Below are positions 45,706-54,191 of a DNA stretch of 64,000 nt, one piece after another. Origin of the DNA: REEB506 sp049317545 (GTDB lineage: Bacteria > Pseudomonadota > Alphaproteobacteria > Caulobacterales > Aquidulcibacteraceae); contig JBMOIB010000005.1 in NCBI GenBank assembly GCA_049317545.1, positions 5,857-69,856 of the forward strand, given 5' to 3'. The first letter of the stretch is position 1; every line of letters begins with the position of its first letter. The position numbers were made by a program, and so were the translations under genes. Under the pieces are notes generated by a model. It was not told the DNA's origin. It made no database searches and saw only the letters and a program-made list of their open reading frames with translations.

Positions 45706-46581
45706 CTAAGCGGCGCTGCGGGCGAGGCTTTTGGGCGTCAACCGCGAGGCTTGCATGCGAACCAGGTCACGCAGGTCCTGCGCCCCGGGGCAGTCCGGCA
45801 CGGCGTTCACGGCGGCCTGAACTTGGGCTTGCAGGCGCGCCAGCGCGCCTTGGACGCCGAACTCGGCGACCGCACTGGGTCGCCCATGCGCGCGATCCTG
45901 GCCTGTCGGCTTTTGCGCCTCGTCGCCAGAAGAGACCGCGTCGAGCAGGTCATCGGCGGTCTGATAGGCGGCGCCGAGGTTGGCCCCGAGCGCGCGCCAG
46001 GGGGTCGGGTCGGCCCCGGCTGCAGCTGCGCCCGCCATCGTGGCCGCCACGAACAAGGCGCCGGTCTTGGCGTCGTGATAGCGGTCGAGGTCGATCGTGG
46101 CCTCGCTTTCCCAGGCTTGGCCGGCCACCAATCCGCCCGGCGCGCCGACGCCGCGGGCGATGATTTTGAGAACGCGGGGCAATCGCTCGACGGCGCCAGA
46201 GACCACGGCCGCGCGGGCCAGCGCCTCGAAGGCCATAACGATCATGCCGTCCCCGGCGAGCAGAGCGATCGGTTCGCCAAACGCGACATGCACAGTCGGC
46301 TTGGCGCGGCGCAGATTGGCGTTGTCGAAGCACGGCAGGTCGTCGTGAACGAGCGAGGCGCAGTGCAGAAGCTCCACCGCGGCCGCGGCGGCGTCGGTCA
46401 TGGCCGGGCGATCGTCCCCACACGCCGCCGCCACCGCAAGGGTGAGACGTGGCCGCACGCGCGCGCCGCCCGGAAAAACGGCGTAGCGCAGCGCCTTGGC
46501 GAGTTCCGGCGGGCAGCCGGGCCGCCCCGCGCCGGAGACGAGGGCCTCGAGGGCCTGTTCAATTCGCGACGTGTTGGTCAC
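45706..46581 (-). CDS. crtE: Geranylgeranyl diphosphate synthase
   Basis: 291 aa. Chain-elongating prenyltransferase giving C20 for carotenoids and for bacteriochlorophyll tails. First Asp-rich motif VHDDLPCFDNANLRR (Asp80, Asp81, Asp86), second QTADDLLDAVS. GTG start at 46581 chosen; the open frame runs on to 47766 antisense to crtD and is not coding. Divergent from crtD across a 90-nt gap with a perfect PpsR site. Leads the crtEF-bchCXYZ-puf superoperon. Confidence 0.94.
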   Translation of the reverse strand: MTNTSRIEQALEALVSGAGRPGCPPELAKALRYAVFPGGARVRPRLTLAVAAACGDDRPAMTDAAAAAVELLHCASLVHDDLPCFDNANLRRAKPTVHVAFGEPIALLAGDGMIVMAFEALARAAVVSGAVERLPRVLKIIARGVGAPGGLVAGQAWESEATIDLDRYHDAKTGALFVAATMAGAAAAGADPTPWRALGANLGAAYQTADDLLDAVSSGDEAQKPTGQDRAHGRPSAVAEFGVQGALARLQAQVQAAVNAVPDCPGAQDLRDLVRMQASRLTPKSLARSAA

Positions 46582-46613
46582 CGGCAGCCCTCGCAGAATT
46601 GGACAGTTTGATG

Positions 46614-46631
46614 TGTCGACATTGTTGGACA
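46614..46631. promoter_or_regulatory. PpsR-type operator between crtE and crtD
   Basis: Exact TGT-N12-ACA: TGTCGACATTGTTGGACA. A further ACA-N13-TGT repeat overlaps its right end (46629-46647). Sited midway between the divergent crtE (33 nt away) and crtD (40 nt away) starts, so one operator could control both directions. Confidence 0.8.
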
Positions 46632-46671
46632 CTCGACGGCATAGTGTCAATCGCAGCCGGCGGAGAAACAC

Positions 46672-48219
46672 GTGCCAAAGGATCGGGTCGTCGTGGTCGG
46701 AGCCGGGATCGGCGGATTGAGCGCCGCGCTCGATCTGGCCGCGCAGGGCTTCGAGGTCGACGTCGTCGAGCGTGCGGCCGGTCCGGGCGGCAAGATGAGA
46801 CGCGTGGCGGTCGATGGCGCGGCGATCGACGCGGGGCCGACGGTCATGACGATGCGCTGGGCGTTCGACGCCCTGTTCACCCGCGCCGGGCTCGACCTCG
46901 ACGCCTTCGTACAGCTGACGCCCCTTAGCATCCTGGCGCGTCACTTCTGGCCTGACGGCACCCAGTTGGACCTGTTCGCCGATCTCGACTCCAGCGCCGA
47001 GGCCATCGGCATTTTCGCGGGGGCGCGAGACAAGGCGGGCTTCATCCGGTTTCACGCCGACGCGCAGCGGATGTTCAAGACGCTGCACACGACGTTCCTG
47101 GCTGCGCCGCGCCCCAGCATGACCGAACTCGCCGCCCGCGTCGGGTTTGGCCGCATTCTCGACCTCGCCGCGCTCTCCCCGTTCGAGACCATGTGGGCGC
47201 GGCTCGGGACTTACTTCAAAGATCCGCGTCTCCGACAATTGTTCGGCCGCTACGCCACCTATTGCGGCTCTTCGCCGTTTGCGGCGCCCGCGACCTTGAT
47301 GCTCATCGCGCATGTCGAACAGGACGGCGTCTGGAGCGTCGACGGCGGCATGCACAACCTCGCCCGGGCCCTCGAGCGCGCGGCGATCGCCAAGGGCGCG
47401 CGCTTTCACTATCAGGCTCATGTCGACGAGATCGTGATCGACCGTCATCGCGCAGCCGGCGTGACGACCATTGACGGGCGACGCTTCGCCGCCGACGCAA
47501 TCGTCTTCAACGGCGACCGCAATGCGCTGCGCGGGGGCCTGCTTGGCGCAGCCGCAGCCGACGCATCGCCGGGCCCTGCTGTGGCGACGTCGCTTTCGGC
47601 TTTGACCTGGTTGATCCGCGCACAGATCGACGATGCGCCGCTCACCCGACACAATGTCTATTTCTCGTCGGACTATCCGCGCGAATTCGCGGACATCGCC
47701 GCCGGCCGCCTTCCGAACGACCCGACGATCTACGTCTGTGCGCAGGATCGCGACGATGCGCCGCATCAGCCCGACGCCGACCGATTGCTTGTGCTCGTCA
47801 ACGCGCCCGCTATCGGCGCGGCCGGACCATTGAATTCAGCGGAGATCGACCAGTGCGCGACCCGGACATTCCAGCGCCTGAACCGCAGCGGCCTGCGGCT
47901 GCGAAATCCGACGCTCGAACTGGCGACGCCGGAGACCTTCGAAGCGCTCTTCCCGGGGTCGAAGGGGGCCCTGTACGGGATGGCGTCGCATGGCTGGGAC
48001 GCGCCGTTCAGGCGACCGGGGGCGCGGACGCGCGTACCGGGGCTTTATCTCGCCGGGGGGAGCGTACACCCGGGAGCGGGCGTGCCGATGGCGTCGCTGT
48101 CCGGCCAATTGGCGGCGCAGACCATGATGGCGGACCGCGCTTCGACGCGCGCGTCCAGCCGGGCGGCTATGCCTGGTGGTACGTCGACGCGATCAGCGCG
48201 TGCGGCGCCCACGGGCTGA
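46672..48219 (+). CDS. crtD: Methoxyneurosporene/hydroxyneurosporene desaturase
   Basis: 515 aa. FAD-dependent C3-C4 carotenoid desaturase. N-terminal dinucleotide fold VVVVGAGIGGLSAALDLAAQGF, PTVMTMRWAFDALF, and the LTRHNVYFSSDYPREFADI segment typical of CrtD rather than CrtI. The C-terminal FAD signature is LYLAGGSVHPGAGVPMASLSGQLAAQ. The last ~30 residues overlap the crtC frame and look non-native. GTG start has GGCGGAG upstream. Adjacent to crtC and divergent from crtE, as in Rhodobacter. Confidence 0.92.
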   Translation: MPKDRVVVVGAGIGGLSAALDLAAQGFEVDVVERAAGPGGKMRRVAVDGAAIDAGPTVMTMRWAFDALFTRAGLDLDAFVQLTPLSILARHFWPDGTQLDLFADLDSSAEAIGIFAGARDKAGFIRFHADAQRMFKTLHTTFLAAPRPSMTELAARVGFGRILDLAALSPFETMWARLGTYFKDPRLRQLFGRYATYCGSSPFAAPATLMLIAHVEQDGVWSVDGGMHNLARALERAAIAKGARFHYQAHVDEIVIDRHRAAGVTTIDGRRFAADAIVFNGDRNALRGGLLGAAAADASPGPAVATSLSALTWLIRAQIDDAPLTRHNVYFSSDYPREFADIAAGRLPNDPTIYVCAQDRDDAPHQPDADRLLVLVNAPAIGAAGPLNSAEIDQCATRTFQRLNRSGLRLRNPTLELATPETFEALFPGSKGALYGMASHGWDAPFRRPGARTRVPGLYLAGGSVHPGAGVPMASLSGQLAAQTMMADRASTRASSRAAMPGGTSTRSARAAPTG

Positions 48220-49055
48220 CCATCATCGGCTTCGTCGGCAGCGTGTTTTCGCCCTATTACAAGGCCGCAGGCAGCGCCGACCCCGAGGATTATTGCGCGA
48301 TCAACGTGGCGCTTTACGGCGCGACGAAACGATGGGCGATGACCGAACGCAACAGCGCGTCGCTGGAACGCTCACAGGAGGTGCTGCGCGTCGGTCGTAG
48401 CGCGATGGCGTGGCGCGACGGCGCCCTCCTGATCGAGATCGACGAGCGCTGCGCGCCGGCGCCAATTCCGATCCGAGGAAGGGTCGAATTGCGTCCGCTG
48501 ACGCTGACGTCAGGCGCATTCGCTTTGGACGGCGCGGGCCGCCATCTGTGGCGGCCGATCGCACCGCTGGCTGAGGTGACAGCCGATTTCGATGCGCCGG
48601 GTTTGCGATGGCGCGGCCACGGCTATTTCGACCACAATATCGGCGATGAAGCGCTCGACGCCGGGTTTCGCTCCTGGACGTGGTCGCGCGGCCAGTCGGG
48701 CTCGTCGGCCCTGATTCAGTTCGACGTCGAGCGCCGCACGGGAGAGCATGACCGGCTCGGCCTGCAGATCGAACCCTCAGGCGCGATCACGCACGTCAAC
48801 CCGGGCGCCCCCGTAAAGCTCGAGACTTCATTCTGGAGAATTGCCCGGACCGCACGCAGCCAGGGCGCCGCCCGCGTCGTGGAAACGTGGGAAGACACGC
48901 CCTTTTATGCGCGCTCCAAAATTCGCACCGCATTCGAGGGGCGCGAATTCGACGCCGTTCACGAGTCGCTTGACCTCGACCGCTTCAGTTCGCGCTGGGT
49001 GCAGTCCCTGCTCGGGTTCCGCATGCCGCGCAGGACTGGGCCGCTGCGCGGCTGA
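48108..49055 (+). CDS. crtC: Carotenoid 1,2-hydratase, uncertain start
   Basis: About 315 aa as drawn. Adds water across the terminal double bond of neurosporene, lycopene or their derivatives. GGYAWWYVDAIS, the LTIIGFVGSVFSPYYK segment, DHNIGDEALDAGFRSWTWSRG and TPFYARSKIRTAFEG identify CrtC. The conserved domain is already running at about 48135 (GPRFDARV), yet no ATG, GTG or TTG lies in frame between 47853 and 48243. I placed the start at ATT 48108, the best upstream non-standard codon. A GTG at 48243 would drop about 35 conserved residues. The gene overlaps the crtD 3' end in another frame. Confidence 0.85.
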   Translation: MGGADHDGGPRFDARVQPGGYAWWYVDAISACGAHGLTIIGFVGSVFSPYYKAAGSADPEDYCAINVALYGATKRWAMTERNSASLERSQEVLRVGRSAMAWRDGALLIEIDERCAPAPIPIRGRVELRPLTLTSGAFALDGAGRHLWRPIAPLAEVTADFDAPGLRWRGHGYFDHNIGDEALDAGFRSWTWSRGQSGSSALIQFDVERRTGEHDRLGLQIEPSGAITHVNPGAPVKLETSFWRIARTARSQGAARVVETWEDTPFYARSKIRTAFEGREFDAVHESLDLDRFSSRWVQSLLGFRMPRRTGPLRG

Positions 49056-49065
49056 CGGACCGCCG

Positions 49066-49407
49066 CTAGGCCTCGAGCACCCGGTAAGTCGTGCGTGTGT
49101 TCAACCAGAAGCCATACGCCGCCAGCGCGCCGACATAGGCGGCCAAGTCGAACAGCGACAGCGAATGGTGCACGCGCGTGACGAAGAACGCCACGACCGT
49201 GAGCGCGCCCGCTGCGAAAAGGAACAGCGTCACGAGCGCAGGTGCGACGTCCGCGAGGATCGACAGCGACTGATGCAGTTCCTTCGGCTCGACGCCCGCA
49301 TCCGCCATGCGGCGCAACTTAAGCTCCGCACGCTGACGATGGCGAATGGCCGAGCGCACGAACCAGAGCGCGACGGCCAGAAACGCGATACCTACCCAAT
49401 ACGCCAT
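49066..49407 (-). CDS. Small membrane protein in the crtIB unit
   Basis: 113 aa, three hydrophobic segments (YWVGIAFLAVALWFV, LVTLFLFAAGALTVVAFFV, LAAYVGALAAYGFWL), with a charged linker RHRQRAELKLRRMADAG between the first two. GGAGGAATTC precedes the ATG, an excellent ribosome site. Nineteen nt after crtB on the same strand, so probably the third gene of crtI-crtB-orf. I recognise no family; not TspO/CrtK, which sits near crtIB in Rhodobacter and lacks this pattern. Convergent with crtC. Confidence 0.7.
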   Translation of the reverse strand: MAYWVGIAFLAVALWFVRSAIRHRQRAELKLRRMADAGVEPKELHQSLSILADVAPALVTLFLFAAGALTVVAFFVTRVHHSLSLFDLAAYVGALAAYGFWLNTRTTYRVLEA

Positions 49408-49426
49408 GAATTCCTCCGTACCGGCC

Positions 49427-50491
49427 TCAAATGCGCGACGTTGTGCGCTCGCGCTCGCCCATGCGTGCAAACAAGTCCCACACCCAGCCCCAGTTTACAT
49501 CCACCCACTGCCAGGGCGTCGTAATCGACTGCGCATGCGACGGTCGGTACGCGCGGGACGGACCGCCAAGCGCTTCGGCGAGAAATCGCGTTTGCGGAAG
49601 CGGAGGATCCATGGCGTGCGCCGCCGGGCCAGGACTCACGGCCTGCGCGAGTGCGACCGCACACAAGAACAACTTCCGCCGCCCATTGACGCGGGCGCGA
49701 CGCTGGAACGCGCCCATGCCGAGTTGACGAACCTCTTCGCCAATCTCGGCGTAGATGCGCCGCGCGGCCGCAATGGCCGGCCGGTAGGCGAGCGCGAGAC
49801 CCGCAATGCCGGCATCGGCGCGGCGATAGAGCGCATCGGCATGGCGCAGCAGCCTCTCGGTCACTGCCGTCAACGCGGGCGATGGCGCGGGATCGGCGAG
49901 GAAGGCGTCGGGATCGAGCCCCGCTTCGCGCATCCACGCGCGCGGCAGGTAGAGGCGTCCGGCGCGCGCATCTTCGCCGACGTCGCGAGCAATGTTCGTG
50001 AACTGCATGGCGACGCCGAGGTCGCAGGCGCGCGCCGCAAGCGGCAAAGACCGCGCGTCCATCAGAGCCGCCATCATGGCGCCCACCGAGCCCGCCACGC
50101 GCGCGGCGTAATCGTTCAAGTCGTCGATGGTCTCGTAGCGCCGCGCGCTTACGTCCCAAGACAAGCCTTCGATCAGGGCGAGCAAAAGCGATTTCGGCAC
50201 GTTGAATTCGGCGACCGCGTCAGCCAAGGCGCGATCAACGGGCGAGTCCGCCGGCGCGCCCGCGTAGGCGAGATCCAAACGCGCAGTCAAACGCGCGATA
50301 GCCGCGCCGCTGCCGGCCTGCAGATCGATCATGTCGTCCGAGACGCGGCAAAAGGCGTAGAGCGCAAACGCGCCGGTCCGCACGCGCGCCGGCAAGAGCC
50401 TGGAAGCGGCATGAAACGAGTGCGACCCTTCGCGGATCAACGCGCGGCAGGCGGCCAGGTCGGCTGGAGAGGCGAAGCGGTCAGGTCGCAT
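49427..50491 (-). CDS. crtB: Phytoene synthase
   Basis: 354 aa. Joins two geranylgeranyl diphosphates to phytoene. First Asp-rich motif RVSDDMIDL, second NIARDVGEDARAGRLYLP. GSHSFHAASRLLP begins the conserved core. The ATG overlaps the crtI 3' end by 11 nt. Compared with many bacterial CrtB proteins the C-terminus carries about 50 extra residues with YRPSHAQSITTPWQWVDVNWG. Acts with CrtE and CrtI in the same cluster. Confidence 0.95.
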   Translation of the reverse strand: MRPDRFASPADLAACRALIREGSHSFHAASRLLPARVRTGAFALYAFCRVSDDMIDLQAGSGAAIARLTARLDLAYAGAPADSPVDRALADAVAEFNVPKSLLLALIEGLSWDVSARRYETIDDLNDYAARVAGSVGAMMAALMDARSLPLAARACDLGVAMQFTNIARDVGEDARAGRLYLPRAWMREAGLDPDAFLADPAPSPALTAVTERLLRHADALYRRADAGIAGLALAYRPAIAAARRIYAEIGEEVRQLGMGAFQRRARVNGRRKLFLCAVALAQAVSPGPAAHAMDPPLPQTRFLAEALGGPSRAYRPSHAQSITTPWQWVDVNWGWVWDLFARMGERERTTSRI

Positions 50492-52016
50492 GCGGCACCA
50501 ATTGATCGAGAAGTTGCGCGCTCGTCAGAACCCCGGGAACGCCCGCGCCGGGATGGGTTCCAGCGCCGACCATGTAGAGGTTGCGGAGCTCCTCTGACCG
50601 ATTGTGCGGCCGGAACCAGGCGCTTTGCCAGAGCAAAGGCTCGAGGCTGAACCCAGCGCCCTTCGTCGAATTGAGTTCGTCGCGGAAGTGCAGTGGGTTC
50701 ATGATTTTCGAGGTCACGACATGCTTGCCGAGATCGGGCAGCACGGTCGCTTCGAGCCGCGCCTGGACGGCCGCGCGGCGCCGTTCGGATTCGATCGTCC
50801 AGTCGGTGCCGCTGTCGAGGTTCGGCACCGGGCAGAGCGCGTAAAAGGCGTCGCCGCCGGGCGGGGCGAGATTGGGATCGGTCGCCGTCGGGCGATGAAG
50901 ATAGAGGCTGAAATCCGGCGCAAGCTTCTTGCGTCGGAAAATGTCCTTCAACAGCTCGCCATAGCGCGGACCGAGCAAAATCGAATGATGCGGAAGGGAA
51001 TCGTAACGGCGATCGGTTCCGAAGTACCAGACGAACAATCCCATCGAATAGTCCGACGTCTTCGTTTTTGAAGCGGTCCACCGGCGGCGACGGCCGGGGA
51101 TCAGATTGTCGTAGGCCCAGGTCGCATCGGCGTTGCAGACGATCTGGCTCGCCTGCATCGTCTCGCCGTTCGCAAGGCGTACGCCGACGGCTGCTCCGTC
51201 CTTGCTCAGGATTTCCCGCACCTCGGCGTTGAGGCGAACCGTTCCGCCCTGCCCCTCGATCAGGCGCACCAGCCCATCGACGATCGCCGCAGTTCCGCCA
51301 ATGGCGGAATGCACGCCATAGGTGCGCTCGAGGTGCGCAATGAGGCAGTAGATCGAGGTTACGGAGTACGGATTCCCGCCGATCAACAGCGGATGAAAGC
51401 TGAATACTGTGCGGATCCGCGGATCCTTGAAGTAGCGCGAGACGAACGCATACACGGACTGGTGCCCGCTCAGGCTGAGGACATCCGGGATGTGCTTCAG
51501 AAAGGTCGCAAACGAGGCGAAATGCACCGTCCCCATCCGCATGAAGCCGATGTCGTACGCGCGGCGACTCGCCTCCAGATAGCGGTCGTAGCCGGCGACA
51601 TCGCCCGGGGCGAAGCGGGCGATTTCCGCGCGCATCGCGTCGGCGTCAGACGAACACGCGAACACCTGCCCGTCATCGAACCGGATATTGTAGAACGGCT
51701 CCATCGGGCGCAGGTCGATGTCGTCGGCCATGCGTTTACCGCAAAGCGCCCAAAGCTCTTCAAGCAGAAACGGCGCGGTGATGATCGTCGGCCCGGCGTC
51801 AAAGGTGTAGCCGTCCTGGCGAAAGACGCGCGCCCGCCCGCCTGGCTGGTCGAGCTTTTCCAGTACGGTGACCGCATAGCCCTTGGCGCCGAGACGGACC
51901 GCGGCGGCGAGCCCGCCAAAGCCCGATCCTATGACGATCGCACGCTTTTTCGCGCGTCGCCCATCGCTTTCAGGCCTAGCCGTAAGGCCAGCCTCGCGGA
52001 CATCAAGTGTCAACAT
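50481..52016 (-). CDS. crtI: Phytoene desaturase
   Basis: 511 aa. FAD-dependent desaturase that converts phytoene to neurosporene or lycopene. AIVIGSGFGGLAAAVRLGAKGYAVTVLEKLDQPGGRA is the N-terminal fold; FDAGPTIITAPFLLEELW, GLFVWYFGTDRRYDSLPHHSILLGPRYGELL and the C-terminal YMVGAGTHPGAGVPGVLTSAQLL are CrtI signatures. The ATG at 52016 sits within a perfect PpsR operator; an upstream ATG at 52040 is the alternative. Precedes crtB. Confidence 0.95.
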   Translation of the reverse strand: MLTLDVREAGLTARPESDGRRAKKRAIVIGSGFGGLAAAVRLGAKGYAVTVLEKLDQPGGRARVFRQDGYTFDAGPTIITAPFLLEELWALCGKRMADDIDLRPMEPFYNIRFDDGQVFACSSDADAMRAEIARFAPGDVAGYDRYLEASRRAYDIGFMRMGTVHFASFATFLKHIPDVLSLSGHQSVYAFVSRYFKDPRIRTVFSFHPLLIGGNPYSVTSIYCLIAHLERTYGVHSAIGGTAAIVDGLVRLIEGQGGTVRLNAEVREILSKDGAAVGVRLANGETMQASQIVCNADATWAYDNLIPGRRRRWTASKTKTSDYSMGLFVWYFGTDRRYDSLPHHSILLGPRYGELLKDIFRRKKLAPDFSLYLHRPTATDPNLAPPGGDAFYALCPVPNLDSGTDWTIESERRRAAVQARLEATVLPDLGKHVVTSKIMNPLHFRDELNSTKGAGFSLEPLLWQSAWFRPHNRSEELRNLYMVGAGTHPGAGVPGVLTSAQLLDQLVPHAT

Positions 52017-52025
52017 TGCACGACA
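52008..52025. promoter_or_regulatory. PpsR-type operator overlapping the crtI start
   Basis: Exact TGT-N12-ACA: TGTCAACATTGCACGACA, covering the chosen crtI ATG (52014-52016). It also lies 87 nt before the divergent DUF3429 gene. A TTGACA element stands upstream on the minus strand near 52077. Repression by PpsR would act directly on crtIB and might reach the divergent gene. Confidence 0.75.
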
Positions 52026-52111
52026 CTTAATACCGTCCAAAGATGGGTGACAAGGCCAAAACCGGCCGATAGTGTCAAGACTGACGGGCGTCGTTTCGGC
52101 AGCGCCTCTGG

Positions 52112-52603
52112 ATGAATTCGTTGTCGCAGCCGATCGCCCCCTCCGTGAATCGCCCGGCCCTCATGGCGGCGTTGATCGCATCCGGAGCGACCCCGGTGCT
52201 CGTGTGCGCCGCCGCCGCGGTCCTGGCGCCGCCAGACCTCGCCGCCGCAGCCGCCTCAGCCTGCCTGAAGTATTCGGCCGTGGTGATCGGCTTCCTCGGC
52301 GGCATTCGATGGGGCGCGGAGCTGATGCGCAACCCAAGCGCCCCCAATCCGGGACGCCTCGTCGCTGCAGCCTCGACCACGGTCCTCGCATGGGCAGGCT
52401 TGATCCTCGAGCGTCAGACCCAGCTCGCCTTCGCGCTGCTGTTGGCCGGCGCCGGCGTTCTGCTGGTTTGGGATCTGCGCGCCGCAGCGATCGGGCTGCT
52501 TCCCGCTTGGACGGCGCGCCTACGCATCATGGCGACGATCACGGCGGCGGCGGGCATTGCGGCGGTGATCGCGTTCGGTCCGGGCGCGGACGGTTTCTAC
52601 TAG
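52112..52603 (+). CDS. DUF3429-like membrane protein
   Basis: 163 aa, about four membrane segments (ALIASGATPVLVCAAAAVL, KYSAVVIGFLGGIRWGAEL, LAFALLLAGAGVLLVW, MATITAAAGIAAVIAF). The FLGGIRWG segment is typical of DUF3429 proteins of Proteobacteria. Function unknown. Divergent from crtI across a gap holding a PpsR site, and followed 22 nt later by another membrane gene. No link to photosynthesis is proven. Confidence 0.75.
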   Translation: MNSLSQPIAPSVNRPALMAALIASGATPVLVCAAAAVLAPPDLAAAAASACLKYSAVVIGFLGGIRWGAELMRNPSAPNPGRLVAAASTTVLAWAGLILERQTQLAFALLLAGAGVLLVWDLRAAAIGLLPAWTARLRIMATITAAAGIAAVIAFGPGADGFY

Positions 52604-52624
52604 CACAGGACAAGCGAGGCGTTC

Positions 52625-53332
52625 ATGTGGCCCTTCACGCTCTTTGTCTTCGCCCACATCTGCACCGGCGCAATTGGCCTTCTGATGTTCTGGGCGCCGA
52701 TGTTGTCGCGAAAGGGGGGCGCCACCCACAGGCTTTGGGGGCGACGTTTCGCTTACTCCATGCTGATCACCGGCGCGCTGGCGGTCGCCATGGGCACGTG
52801 CACGCTGATCGATCCGCTCGGAACGCACCCCCATCAGACCGATCCCGTCTTCGTTCGCGGCATTTTCGGCTGGATGATGATCTATCTTGCGCTGCTGACG
52901 ATCAGCCTCGCCTGGCATGGGGTGATGGTCGTTCGCAATGCCCGCACGCCGAAGGCCAATCGCCAGATCTTCGATGTCGCGCTGCAGGCGATCGTCATCA
53001 TCGCGGCGCTGAATTGCGCAATCCGGGGCTACCTGATCGGGCAACCGTTGATGATGCTCATCGCAACCATCGGCGTGGCTTCGGGCGCCACCAATTTGTG
53101 GTTCAGCTTCACAGAAAACCACAAGCCGCTTGAGCATGTCCGCGAGCACGTCAAAGCCAGCGTCGGCGCCGGCATCTCCGTTTATACGGCCTTTCTTGCG
53201 TTCGGCGCCGTCCGCCTGATTCCCGAGCACGTGTTCAACCCGGCGCTATGGTCGGCGCCGACGATCATCGGCATCAGCATCATCCTCTACTTTCAGCGGC
53301 GGTTCAGCGCTTCGCGCCCTATCAGATCCTGA
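52625..53332 (+). CDS. Polytopic membrane protein, unknown function
   Basis: 235 aa, roughly six hydrophobic segments: LFVFAHICTGAIGLLMFWA, AYSMLITGALAVAMG, GIFGWMMIYLALLTISLAW, VALQAIVIIAALNCAI, PLMMLIATIGVASGATNLWF and a C-terminal IIGISIILYF. HxxxG in the first segment and His in HRLWGRR could bind metal or haem, but this is not established. Family not recognised with confidence; the pattern HICTGAIGL recalls DUF2306-like proteins. GGCGTTC spacing before ATG is weak. Its 3' end overlaps bchO by 11 nt in convergent orientation. Confidence 0.65.
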   Translation: MWPFTLFVFAHICTGAIGLLMFWAPMLSRKGGATHRLWGRRFAYSMLITGALAVAMGTCTLIDPLGTHPHQTDPVFVRGIFGWMMIYLALLTISLAWHGVMVVRNARTPKANRQIFDVALQAIVIIAALNCAIRGYLIGQPLMMLIATIGVASGATNLWFSFTENHKPLEHVREHVKASVGAGISVYTAFLAFGAVRLIPEHVFNPALWSAPTIIGISIILYFQRRFSASRPIRS

Positions 53333-54191
53333 GCGCGTCGAGAATAATTTCGGCGGCGCGGTCGGGCCGCTCTTCGTGCGCCAGATGGCCTACACCGGGC
53401 AATGCGACGAGCTTCGCGCAGGGAAGAAGCCCGGCGCTGTCGCGCGCCACTTGCGGGGCCACCGCCTGGTCATTTTCCCCGTAGACCAAGGTTGTCGGCG
53501 TCGTCAGCCGCGGCAGATCGGCCTGCAACGGGGCGAGATCCCATTGCGCCATCATGCCGAGCGTGGCGGCCACATGCCCCGGTGAGCGGAAGAGACGCCG
53601 GTACAGGTCGAGCCCCGTCGCGTCGATGCGCGAGCCGGTCTGCACGATCAAACGCTCAACCGCCGCAGGATCGCGCGCGCCGGCGGCGAAAAAATGCGGG
53701 GCAACCGGATTCATGAAGAGGAGCTTGGCCAGTGACGGAAAGATGAGACCCGTGGCGCCGGGAAACGGCTTCAGCGCGCCATTCAGGCTCACCAGCGCCC
53801 GCACCTGCACCAGACTGTCGATCACCATGCGCAAGGCGATCGCGGCCCCAGCCGAATGTCCGACAATCACCTGCGGCTCGACGCCAAGCGCCTCCACAAG
53901 CATCGCGACCCCCTGCGCCATCGCCGGCAGCGTGAGCCCGCGCGACGGTGGGGTCTCGGTGAACCCGTGACCGGGCAAATCGAGCGCAATGATCATCGCG
54001 TGTTCGGCGAGCGCGGGGGCGACGTCACGCCAGGAGTGCGTCGAGGCGCCGGTTCCATGCAGCAGCAGAACGGCAGGTCCCGCGCCCGTCACCTGCACGT
54101 GCCAACGCAATCCGCCCGCCTCGACGAAGCGGCTTGCGGCGCGGTTCGGCCAATCGCCGCCGTCGCGCGCCCAGTCGAGCTTCACGCTCAT
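53322..54191 (-). CDS. bchO: BchO alpha/beta hydrolase of the Mg-chelatase operon
   Basis: 289 aa. Alpha/beta-hydrolase fold: LLLHGTGASTHSWRDVAPALA (oxyanion region), nucleophile GHSAGAAIALRM, and the His in LPGVGHLAHEERP. Thought to help Mg insertion; its substrate is not known. The ATG overlaps the bchD stop by 4 nt, giving bchI-bchD-bchO, the common order. The frame to 54680 is inside bchD and is not coding. Confidence 0.92.
   Translation of the reverse strand: MSVKLDWARDGGDWPNRAASRFVEAGGLRWHVQVTGAGPAVLLLHGTGASTHSWRDVAPALAEHAMIIALDLPGHGFTETPPSRGLTLPAMAQGVAMLVEALGVEPQVIVGHSAGAAIALRMVIDSLVQVRALVSLNGALKPFPGATGLIFPSLAKLLFMNPVAPHFFAAGARDPAAVERLIVQTGSRIDATGLDLYRRLFRSPGHVAATLGMMAQWDLAPLQADLPRLTTPTTLVYGENDQAVAPQVARDSAGLLPCAKLVALPGVGHLAHEERPDRAAEIILDALRI

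Noticed and set aside
45706..47766. 686-codon minus-strand frame covering crtE and antisense to crtD
   Set aside because: Only the crtE part has conserved sequence; the rest is the shadow of crtD on the opposite strand.
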